Source of the DNA: Cyanidiococcus yangmingshanensis
Taxonomy: Eukaryota > Rhodophyta > Bangiophyceae > Cyanidiales > Cyanidiaceae
DNA: 64,000 nucleotides
Direction: 5' to 3'
Assembly (NCBI GenBank): GCA_013995675.1
Contig: VWRR01000007.1
Coordinates: 310,001-374,000, forward strand
Both the position numbers and the translations under genes were made by a program. Under the pieces are notes generated by a model that saw nothing but the letters and a program-made list of their open reading frames with translations, made no database searches and had not been told where the DNA came from. This document shows, piece after piece, positions 32,187 to 41,611 of this stretch. How positions within the stretch are numbered: the first letter of the stretch is position 1; every line of letters starts with the position of its first letter.

Positions 32187-32678
32187 CGGCAGCAAACCTT
32201 CGATGGCCATATGCAAGGAACTCTGTTTCGCAAGGGTGCCAACCGGTTTACTTTATCCTTTGTAAATGATATGTGCGAGGACTGGATTGCTCGACACGCT
32301 GGGGATGGCCGCTCGCTGTATGCGCGCATTCTTGCCTAGTGTGCCCACGAGATGTTGTCTGAACGATGATAACTGAGGCTGTTCTGGATCCTGATCGGAT
32401 GCCTCCCCATAGACACCATCCATGACTTCGCTGAGCGTGTGATCCCATCGCGCGTCGTTGAGAACATTGGGCGACGCTTTTGTTGATGAGGATCGTGACG
32501 TACCATCACCTCTCCCGTCTACGCCTCCAGCTGCGTTTCATCATGAACGCGAATCTATTCGCACCAGCTTACTGATCAAGAATCCTGGCCCACAAAGCAG
32601 CACAGCAAATAGGCAGGGCACCGTTGCTCCCTTCGATGGATGGATGAGGCTAGGAGGACGGTCGTGCCTAGCTGGGCC
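32187..32678. other. Convergent intergenic region, SEN1-like / ARMC8
   Basis: About 490 bases between two convergent stop codons. No gene, repeat or RNA recognised. Confidence 0.5.
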
Positions 32679-35302
32679 TCATGCTGCCTGGCCACCACAA
32701 GCGCGGAACCATTGCTGCGCGTTCCATAAAGCTATTCGCGCTCGTTCACGAACATCCGGGGCCGTATCATGCTGAGCGGTCTGACGCAGACGTACCAGAA
32801 CCCCTAGTTGTTGAAGCTGAACCCGAATCGCTTCCATGGCAAGCTTTGTTGCGTGGTCCGTCTCTGAGGTTGAGCCAAGCTCATTCCCAGGATCGTGATC
32901 GTCATGAGCGCTTTTGCGCTTGAAGCGAAGGATATCCTCAGCGTCGAGCGGATAGGGAACCAACCGAACAAGGTTCGCAAAACACCACGCAGCGAGGAAA
33001 CGTTCGAGCGCCTCTGCCGCGCCCAAACTCGATGCTAGACGTTCCAAAAGCTCTTCGTGCGACAACAGGTGGGCCCGTAATGGGATCGCTTCGGCAGCAG
33101 CGATCGTCGCTAGGCAACTAAGCGCGTGCACCCGGACATCCTGGTCTGTATGTTGTTCAAGCGCATCCTGAAAGAGCTGAAGAAGGTTCAGAGGGCTATA
33201 TAACACCAATCGTATGCATGCTTCGTGTTCAAGTCGGTCATCCGATGAGTAGAGCAGGTTATGAATCAGCGCCCACGCCTGGGCGCGGATGCACGCTGGT
33301 TGTTCGGGACTCGCTAGAGCGCCCAGCGTTCGCCAGTCCATCTCTTCCACCAGGACTTTTTTCTCTGAACTGGATGCCGACAAGGCCAAGGTGCGGACAA
33401 TTTTCAGCGCGCGAGCAACCAGCTGCGGCTCTGCATGCACGGCACCTCGAGCTGTCGGGGATGGAGTCGATCCTGAATGGACTCGTGCTGGTTTGTGTCC
33501 TGACGCCGTGCATACGAGTTGCTCGCCAGGCTCCGTTGCTTTCTACGCCCAGATTTGTGATCTGGTCACCTTGAGAAGCCTCCCATCCATGTATACAGCT
33601 TCGAAAAATGGGCATCAGCCGCGATATGCCCCGTTGCTGATCCAATAACACCGAGCGCAACGTGCATTTCGGCATGCTACACTGGACAAGCGCATCGCAA
33701 GCTGCGAAACGAACCGTCAACGGCGCGGAAGCATCCACCGCCAGAGCCAGGAGGTGCTCCACAAGCCCTGGATGAAGGCCTTTGCGACGCCGATTGTGCA
33801 CCGACGTCAAGAGGGAGGCGAGCACCCGCGCAGTCGCCTCTACAACACCAGACGTTGTCTCCTTGGGCGCTCTCCGTGCAGAATCCAATAACTCCATCAG
33901 TAGGTCGAGCAGCTCGTTGTCCACCAGGATGCGACGTGCTTGTTCTACGTCAGACGCGATAAAAGCCATCGCCCGTAGAACCGCCATGATGTGGCGCTGT
34001 GTACGATCTGAAATCTTTTCCGACGAGCCGGCAACACCCAGCACAGTCGTTGGCGTTGGTCGACGGTCCAGTCGCAGGCGCGAGCGCTTGTTCTCTTTGG
34101 TGAGTAGGGAACCCGGGCAAGCAAAGAGTACTTCGCGTGTATGCTGCAGTGCATTCACCAGCGCTGGTATTGCGTCCAGTTCAAAGGCCACACGTTGCAA
34201 AGGTGGAGAATTGTCTAGCAATTTCGCCAAGAGCTCTCCCGCTTCCTCGAGATGCGGACATTGTGGCGAGGCTCTTCGATCATGATAGATGCCGAAACGG
34301 GCCCAGGCCTCCTCATGCCATGAGAAGCATGACATCTGGAGCAGACCCAAAAGCACGGGAAGGACAGTCGTGGTGAGCTCGCGCTCCAAGTTCATCGCTT
34401 TCGATAGATGCAAGTGCACCAGTATTTTCGCACTAAAAAAGCGTCGTTGCGGACTTGTATCATGCAGGGCGGTTCGGAAGAGCTCTCCACAGGCTGGAAC
34501 AGTCTTCATGACACGGGCGAGAGGCGTGGCGGCCAATGGGGAATCCTCCAACAACGCGGCCAACGCCTCCAACACAACTACCGGAAACTGTCTTCTCAGT
34601 ATATTCCAAATGACACGACCGAGAACGGTCATACATTCCATCCCCATTCGCAAGCGACTCGCCGTGCAGACGGCTGAATAAATGCTGAATGACGACTGAC
34701 ATGGCATCGGCTTGTAGGAGCAGCGCTCGCCCCTGAGGATGCATTGCCCAACGGGCCATCGTCGCTAGCAATTCCCGCACAATCAATGGCTTGGCTCGTT
34801 GGGCGTTCTTGACCAGTGCACTCGTATCGGTCGTCGTCCATGGGAACGTGGCGTTCTCTCCATACGCGAGCCACCAACTCGTTACATAGCGTCTCACGGT
34901 ACGCAGTACAGTCAAAATCAAAGTGTCCGTTTCTGCGTTCTGCAGGCTTGTCGCCAAAAACTCATAGACATCTCTGTTGTTGAGTATCGCCTCCCCTGCC
35001 GGAGGACAGTCTCCGTTACAGAGCGTGCCGAGCACCGCCAGAAGCTCCTCTGCTGCAACCGGGTCCAGAACAGCACGCCCGTTACAAACCACGTTCAGCA
35101 GTTTCGATAACGCCCCGCTCTCAACAAACCAAAGCTTCCGTTCACTGTTGCCGACGAGAGTATTCTTGATTCGACGAAGAATGACATGAGAGCGAGAAAG
35201 CGTTCGACCCTGCTCCAGCTGGTGGAGCGCCGCAAGCAGCTCCTCCGTTCTAGTGTCCGAAAAACACATCGAGTTCAGGTTTGGTTGCGCTTCTTTTCCC
35301 AT
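32679..35302 (-). CDS. Armadillo repeat protein ARMC8/GID5-like, CTLH/GID ubiquitin ligase subunit, apparent frameshifts
   Basis: ARMC8 (yeast Vid28/Gid5) is the armadillo scaffold of the CTLH/GID E3 ligase. Three overlapping minus-strand frames read as one ARM-repeat protein of about 870 residues. N-terminal: SHVILRRIKNTLVGNSERKLWFVESGALSKLL, matching ARMC8's [23 protein letters not shown]. Middle: RRFFSAKILVHLHLSK; QRHIMAVLRAMAFI. C-terminal: DVRVHALSCLATIAAAE; LAAWCFANLVRL; LGVLVRLRQTAQHDTAPDVRERARIALW, the ARMC8 end. The first frame change fits one surplus base in C4 at 34642-34645. The second fits one surplus base in G4 at 33457-33460. Both joins restore continuous helices. Start: ATG at 35300-35302. 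Alternatives are two short introns or another ARM-repeat family. Confidence 0.75.
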
Positions 35303-36434
35303 TTTTTGCCTGTTTCAGGTCTGCTCACCACGGTTCTCTCAACACCAAGCTTCGAAAAAGGTCTCACGAGCACCGAAAGGAGCCGCGTGGATACGATTGG
35401 TAAGCGCGCGCCTGCGGACTCGCAGCCATCGTTGACTCGGCGAGCCATGGTCGCTACAATTTCTATGCCGACACGTGCTGTCTAGAAGCCGGTCTGGATA
35501 CGCTTGTCTATGGAGCCGATGGCGTTTCTCCGTAGCCGATGATCTGAGATCTCGGACAATTTGGAAGCAAAATTCGATTTCATGATTTTTATTCGAGGGC
35601 GAGACATGTTCGAGTCGTCATAAGTGATGCGATAGCGCTCATGGTTCACTGGAGCGCGCGCGTGGTTGTTATCGATCTCGCTCGGATCGCGCAACAGCGC
35701 CAGGAACAGAAACTTTCTGAACGTTTCGGTGCCCTCTGCTCTGACCCAGGAGTACCAATAACTGGCGGAGAAGATGAACGCTGATTTCTGACTGTTTAGA
35801 GCGCGAACACAGCCTTGGTTGCGAACTTGAGGCGCAAGCAAAAGTCTGCGGTATGTTCGTGGCCCGACAACGATTCGTTGCACATATTAGTGGGTTTTCA
35901 TCAGAGATGTTTTTATAGCCAGAGACATGTTGAGGAAAAAAGGGCAGAATTGGGGTTGAACTTGGTCTATGTTGAGCCGGCCTCGATCACGCAAGCCGGG
36001 GAGATGACGCTTTTCGGATCGGTGTACTTGGTTGCCGAGTTTGACTCCCTTTCGACACCAAATGAGTCGGTGCGAGCGGACCCAAGCAGTTCCAATGACG
36101 CGCCTACTGCATCGCTCAAGGCGCATGGACTGCTAACAAGAGCAAAAGGGTTCACGTCTCGATGCTTCCCTTCTCGGATCGAGGCACGCAAAAGCACGCC
36201 CATGAGCACGACTGAAAAACATCAAAGGCAGGGTACCTAGTCGGTTCCGCGAAAGCACAACTGCAGGTGCGGTAAACGAGCGCGTTTGAGACGGACTCGA
36301 GCCGTCGATGACCGTCGGCTGGTTATGTGCTCCAGCGGAAATGTCGCTTCGGCCAACATTAGGTCGAGACGCAACCATAAAAGCAGCCGAGTCCATCCCT
36401 CATAACGATGAGAGCACGAGGGAAATCGTCGTTT
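35303..36434. other. Intergenic, ARMC8 upstream / ADAT2 downstream
   Basis: About 1.1 kb with short frames on both strands (for example 35482-35883 minus, 133 codons; 35815-36240 plus, 141 codons), none with recognisable motifs or a convincing start. In view of the frequent one-base shifts in this window, a small unrecognised gene cannot be excluded. Confidence 0.4.
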
Positions 36435-37502
36435 TCATCGGAACAAACACCTTGGATGCTCGCGCTCCCAGTCGAGCAGAGACTCCGTTGGCTTCGTCGG
36501 ATGCTGTCGTCCGTCGCGCATCTCTGGAGAAGTTGAGATCAAATTTGCCTGGCCCTTCATTCGGGGTCGTTTCACTTTTCGTTTTTCTTCCGGAGCGAAC
36601 ATGTTCTCCATTTCATAGAAGCGATGCAGAAGCGCAATGGATTCGCGAGCAAAATGGCCGCCACTGACACGAAGCGGGTTACGACACAAAGGCAGACCGC
36701 AACTACCGTCGTGAACACAAAGCACGGTCCCGCAGCCGCCAAATCGTTCATTCCTACAGCCGAAATAGATATAACCGCCTATGCCGTTGGTGATTAGAGC
36801 AGCGGTGCACATAATACAGGGCTCGCACGTGACGTAAACGTCGCAGTTTGCTAACAGAGCGCCTCTCGCTTCAGCGTTCGGGTATCGAGATTGCACATCC
36901 GCCAAACTGACCAGTTCGGCGTGTTTGGTTGCATTTCGAAGTTCATTACATCGGTTGGCACCTTGACCAATGATGAAACCAGTGTATCGTTGCACCAAAA
37001 TGCATCCGACAGGCACTTCTGCGTGGTTCTCCATCGCTTGCTTTCCTATTTGTAGCGCCATAATCATATAACGTGGATCATAGGTAATATCCGTCGGATC
37101 TGCTTCCATTGAAGATGGACGAAAAGACTGTGTGTCTGTTCCGTCAGCGCCATCGGAAAGGTTCCCGTTCGAAAACGAAGCCAGCTTGGCTATGTTTCCG
37201 CACGCAGCGGTCAGCGCCGAATAACCACCCGAACTCGAATGCCCATTGCTGTCACATCGTTGCATCGTATCCATCCGCTCGTCTGATTCCATTTCTTGCG
37301 TCACTTTCTTCAACCTCGAGCCCGAGCTTGGCGAACGAGTACTCCAGCCTAGTCCCCGCTGCGCGTCGTTTGTCTGTCGTGGTCTCGCGTGAATCATACC
37401 GATTGAGTCGCTGCTCCGATCGCTCGAATTTTCATCGACGCAAAGTGCACTAGCAACGGAGCAGTGGACTTGGGAAGCTTCAAATGGCTGCAATGGGTCC
37501 AT
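36435..37502 (-). CDS. ADAT2: tRNA-specific adenosine deaminase subunit TAD2/ADAT2
   Basis: The catalytic subunit of the heterodimer that converts A34 to inosine in tRNA anticodons. Seen: DPRYMIMALQIGKQAMENHAEVPVGCILV, the zinc/catalytic HAE (His194-Glu196), PCIMC with Cys229 and Cys232, then IYFGCRNERFGGCGTVL and LHRFYEMENMFAPEEKR, which is typical of ADAT2. The deaminase domain covers about residues 140-300. The first roughly 135 residues are Ser/Asp-rich with no recognised domain and are unusual for this subunit. Internal ATGs (residues 71, 132) could give shorter forms, one of them near the family's usual length. Start used: ATG at 37500-37502. The catalytic identification is very secure. 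Confidence 0.93.
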   Translation of the reverse strand: MDPLQPFEASQVHCSVASALCVDENSSDRSSDSIGMIHARPRQTNDAQRGLGWSTRSPSSGSRLKKVTQEMESDERMDTMQRCDSNGHSSSGGYSALTAACGNIAKLASFSNGNLSDGADGTDTQSFRPSSMEADPTDITYDPRYMIMALQIGKQAMENHAEVPVGCILVQRYTGFIIGQGANRCNELRNATKHAELVSLADVQSRYPNAEARGALLANCDVYVTCEPCIMCTAALITNGIGGYIYFGCRNERFGGCGTVLCVHDGSCGLPLCRNPLRVSGGHFARESIALLHRFYEMENMFAPEEKRKVKRPRMKGQANLISTSPEMRDGRQHPTKPTESLLDWEREHPRCLFR

Positions 37503-37919
37503 CTCGCTTGAGCGCTCACGAGCAGTCGCGGCTCCGTTCGACGGTGAGCCGCCACTAGCAACCTAACCAAAGCGGTCACTCCTCAAACTGTGACCAAGAA
37601 ACGTTCCAGGCCGATCAAAAGACTAGAGCCGAGCGCTTGTTTCCTAGACCACGTAATGCTAGCGATCGTCTAAGCTTCTGGATTTTCTCCTCGTTCGTCT
37701 GTGCAAGGAACAACGCCGCAGCGATGACTGCAGCGAAGCGCACTGAACTTATTGGCTCGTCGGCCACGCCGCTGCGGAACCTCGCTGCCAGCGCTTGACA
37801 GCCGTGCAGTGTTTGCCGTCATGAACCGAAATCAGACTCGTCAACGTCCTGGTTCAGGTATCTACGGAAACAACTAGCGACGGTCATGAAATGCGTTCTT
37901 GTTCAAAACCGAGAATTCG
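37503..37919. other. Divergent spacer, ADAT2 / UVSSA-like
   Basis: About 420 bases between divergent start codons, so presumed to contain both promoters. No element can be assigned. Confidence 0.45.
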
Positions 37920-39810
37920 ATGAAAGTTTCTGGAAGTGTAACGGACAACGGACGCGAGGGAAAACGTCCTCGGTCGCTCCCTGGCGAGAGGCAAGCACAG
38001 TTGCGAACGGACTTGCCCCGTTTGGCGCGCCTCATAGAGCTTGGCGTTTGCACACAGATCCCTGCTGCTCGTGAGGAGGCCTACAACCGGTTACTGAAGT
38101 GGGTGGACCGTTTTAATGGTCGCAGCGAAGCGAGTGTGACTGTATGCGGCGTCGTTTTCCAACAGCTACAACAATGTCTGGTACCGTCCTCGTTGCGGAG
38201 CAAGGCGCGCTCGCGGATGAATAGCTTCCCAACGGAACAGGGGAAAGTGAACAGCAGAGTACTTGTGCACCTGCTGGTGCTGCTTGCGCGCCTTGTCAAT
38301 CACTTTACTCGACAGACAGACGAGGATGCAGGGCGCTTGGGCACAACTGGGTTTGCGAAGAGGCGTCTCGCGTTGCTTGAGTGGTTGGCGGCACGTATCT
38401 TTGCGCTCATTGATGCGATCATTATCAGTGGAGTCGAGCGGATCGCTTTAGCTTCTTTACCAGCACCCGAATCTTATGCCAAGGCTGCGCGCGATCGCCT
38501 CATCGCGCTCGTGTATTTGTGGCGGAGTCGGTTCTCGGACCTGGAGGATACATTTGAGCAGGCGTATATCTACACGTTTGACATGCTGCGCGTGCAGCTT
38601 CCAATCCATCCCGAGGCAATACTTCGACCGCGCTTTTACCAACAGCAGCGGGAACTGCAAGCTTCGTTGCAAGTCCAAATTCCAGCGCTCGTGGAGCGCT
38701 TGACGCGCGAGTACTACATCCACTGTGACGAAGGATTGCTGCAAAGCCTGTGGACGAGACTGAGTTCATGGCGCGAAATGAACGCCGAGACGAAACCGTC
38801 GGTGTCCTTGACGACAGCCCAGGATCTGCATCAACGGCCATACTGGTGGTTGACGCAACGAGCGCAACTGGAAGCGATCTCGCAATGGTTAATGATCAGT
38901 CGAGCACAGCTCCATCAGAAACGCCAACATTGGATGGCCTTAGCACTGCCAGCACCCAATGGGGCTCAAGAGTCGATAGAAACCCCCATGCGTGAGCTGG
39001 AGGCGCGATTGTCGACGTTGGAAACCAGAATGAGCGAGCTCTGGAGAAGGCGCTGAAGAACTCGGCTTAGAGACATGCGCCGATGGAGTTGCCGCTCGAG
39101 CCACGGCATCGGAGTCGGTTGTGCTGGAATGCACGGAGAATACGATCCCAAATGATGACGAGGAATACGCCGATGTTGACTTTGTTGTCGCGGAGGACTT
39201 GGATACGCGTTCAGAGACATCGCCGCCAGTGCCGACGGCACCAGGGCAGCCAACGACTGAGCCACCGCATGATCCTCATTCCACGACCATTGGGATGCCA
39301 CCAACAGCGCCGCTAGAGCATGATGCGCATGAGGTGAGGCATAGCATCTCCCTTGGACCGGTTCATGGATCATTTTCAAGGGCAGACAACGAGGTCGGAA
39401 CAGTGCATTTCACATTGTCAGAGCAGATCAATCGGCGAGGTGTTCGCGAACTCGAGCGCATGCTCGGCGAGCGCATCATCCCAACCAATCAAGACTCCAA
39501 TGAACATATCTTGCGAGCCCTTGAAGCTGTGCAAGTGCAACTACAGCAAAGCGGCGCCGATCCCCACGCCCAGCGCGATTGCGGCCCGAACGATGACCCT
39601 TTAGAAGGGTTCTGTCCGGTGGATTTAGAACAACGTCGTCGACGAAAGCGTTTCATGTTGCGTAGCAAAGTTGATGAGGGCAACTCGACCGACCAGTCGC
39701 GGAAACGCCTCGCAACACACCTTCGACAGCGCTTTGCCAGGGCGCAGCAGCGACGCATCCAGCGTGAGGAGGATGCATTTGAGCAACGTCGTCGCGATCG
39801 TCGAGCTTGA
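37920..39810 (+). CDS. UVSSA-like (VHS/ENTH-like N-terminal) protein, tentative; apparent frameshift
   Basis: Starts with the ATG at 37920 (MKVSGSVTDNG). The first 380 residues are helical: RLARLIELG...EEAYNRLLKWVDRF, RVLVHLLVLLARLVNHFTRQ, then PAPESYAKAARDRLIALVYLWRSRFSDLEDTFEQAYIYTFDML. The last stretch resembles the end of the UVSSA VHS-like domain (PPPREAAQRLR...AVEGWNEKFGEAY--LALGYHFL). That frame ends at 39056. The next frame continues, acidic (DDEEYADVDFVVAEDL, compare UVSSA's EDDEDFVEV) and then basic, to 39810. One surplus base between 39034 and 39056 would join them. UVSSA works with CSA/CSB and TFIIH in transcription-coupled repair. Its usual C-terminal zinc-containing region was not seen, so the name is tentative. 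Confidence 0.42.
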
Positions 39811-39941
39811 ACTTGTCACGCTCCTCGAGGTGTCCTCGTTCGATGGTTTCCACTGCCTGCTGTTCAGCACGCGCGATGCGAGGCATTTGTCGGACGCTTC
39901 AATGACAGCGACCTCTCTAACTGTCTGATACCTGCTGCCTT

Positions 39942-40838
39942 TCAATTCGTTTCAAGCTCTGGTTGGGTTTCAAAGACCTCACAAACGAGCTTTGGTTCTA
40001 AAATGTCGGCGGCAGATTGGACCAGGGCCAGCTCCGGTGGCACGCCCTGCTGAACCTGCTCGCCCAGCTCAAGCGTTCTCCGCAATACATGATATACGGT
40101 TGAGAACGCGTACTCAACTGCTTGTTCGAGGGAGTGCGTTCGCGCGCTCCAGCCAAGCAAGAGCGCAGCCGAGAGGTCGCCAGAACCGGTAAATGTTCCC
40201 GGAAGACGAGACGGAAGTCGAAACCATCTTTTGAATTTTCCGTACGCTTCAGATAGGTAGACGCATGGGCAGTGTTGGTTATCGGATTCGGCCCCGGTCA
40301 CGACGATAGAGTGCACTCCTCGATGTTTGTGTAGCCAGTCGCAAGCGCGCTCAGTATCGGTCTCTGGGTGCGCCAACAGACGAAGTTCAAAGGCATTCGG
40401 AGTAATGAGATGTGCTTTCGGTATGAGCACGTCTCGATACGCCTCCACCATCGCATCAGGCACATACAGGCGTCCGTTATCCCCGAGTACTGGGTCGCAA
40501 AGATACCAAAGCGAATCGTTTGTCGCGTTTTCGAGCGCAAGAAGATCAATCAGCTCCCGCACCGCCTCTAGAACATCTCGCGAGCGAATGTAACCTGTTA
40601 GAAGGTGCGTTATGCCCTTCAATAGACCGTTCGGCTGCAGTCCCTCCCGAATGAGTCGTCGTAGTTGGTCGCCCGTTAGACACTCACCAGCTACATGTCG
40701 GTAACCGGTATGGTTCGCAAAGTGCACCGTGTGGATGGTGTCCACATCCCAGCCCAGGAGCTGCAGTGGAAATGTCGCCGCCTTTTGGCCGACGTACCCG
40801 TGTACCACATGCGACTGTATACTCAGGACACGCGGCAT
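39942..40838 (-). CDS. Pyridoxal kinase
   Basis: A 298-residue ribokinase-fold enzyme that phosphorylates pyridoxal/pyridoxine in vitamin B6 salvage in the cytosol. Seen: RVLSIQSHVVHGYVGQKAATFPLQLLGWDVD, the family start; FANHTGY; GITHLLTGYIRS; YLCDPVLGDNGRLYVP; LITPNAFELRLLA; VVTGAES; and the catalytic anion-hole TFTGSGDLSAALLLGW, where the Asp of GSGD is the base. Full length, with no disruption. It converges with the UVSSA-like gene, with a 131-base gap. Start: ATG at 40836-40838. Confidence 0.95.
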   Translation of the reverse strand: MPRVLSIQSHVVHGYVGQKAATFPLQLLGWDVDTIHTVHFANHTGYRHVAGECLTGDQLRRLIREGLQPNGLLKGITHLLTGYIRSRDVLEAVRELIDLLALENATNDSLWYLCDPVLGDNGRLYVPDAMVEAYRDVLIPKAHLITPNAFELRLLAHPETDTERACDWLHKHRGVHSIVVTGAESDNQHCPCVYLSEAYGKFKRWFRLPSRLPGTFTGSGDLSAALLLGWSARTHSLEQAVEYAFSTVYHVLRRTLELGEQVQQGVPPELALVQSAADILEPKLVCEVFETQPELETN

Positions 40839-41611
40839 AGGGCCCGTTCACCCCAAAACCCGACTTTAGAGACGAACGCAAGCCTGTGCACCTCAGTCGG
40901 GACGGTTGCAAAACGAGCGATTCAGATACTAAACGCTGATGGCTCTCCACAGACTCGAAGACCTATGATACCTTGGGGAGAAACGCACAAGGCCGTCCAA
41001 CATAAGGCTCGCCCCATGGATGCATGCCGCCCATCAACATCCAGTGCTCGTCTAAACAGACGAACCAGATTGTCTCATTCGAGCACCGATCACCAAGGAC
41101 TCTTTCATCTGATACCGTCAAGACTACCATAAAAGCCTGCAAATGATCTTTAGCAAGCCTGCAAGAGATAGCTATGGCGCACCCCCGATGCGCGTCCATC
41201 CACAGCTGCATTGGACAAGCGAGGTCCTGCCAGAGAACGCATGCTCAAGTCCCTTTCGTTGCATGCACATGATGCCACCACAGTCCTCCTCAGCCTGCTC
41301 TAGTCAATAATCTGGTAGTAAGCCGAGTATCCTCTCTACCTTTCCAGCAAACGCTCCACTCCATGCATAAGCGTACACGGGACTGGACGCACGTCGAGCA
41401 CACCCCGCCCAGTGGCTGTCGCGGCCACATGACGCGCGCCTCATCGATCGATCGTCCAACGAGGCCTCTACCGAGTCTCTACTTCTCGTGGTGGTGATTC
41501 TTTTCATCATTTTTTTCGTGGCAAGCACTCAATAGATTTGGTGAATCAAATAGATTGAACGTGCATTTTATTCCGTTGAATCTTTAGCGGATCGCTTTTT
41601 TGGAAACCATC
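40839..41611. other. Divergent intergenic region, pyridoxal kinase / aminopeptidase
   Basis: About 770 bases between divergent genes. Only short frames without motifs; no RNA gene or repeat recognised. Confidence 0.5.

Noticed and set aside
35482-35883. 133-codon minus-strand frame between ARMC8 and ADAT2
   Set aside because: No motif and no similarity recognised; a competing open frame exists on the other strand nearby.
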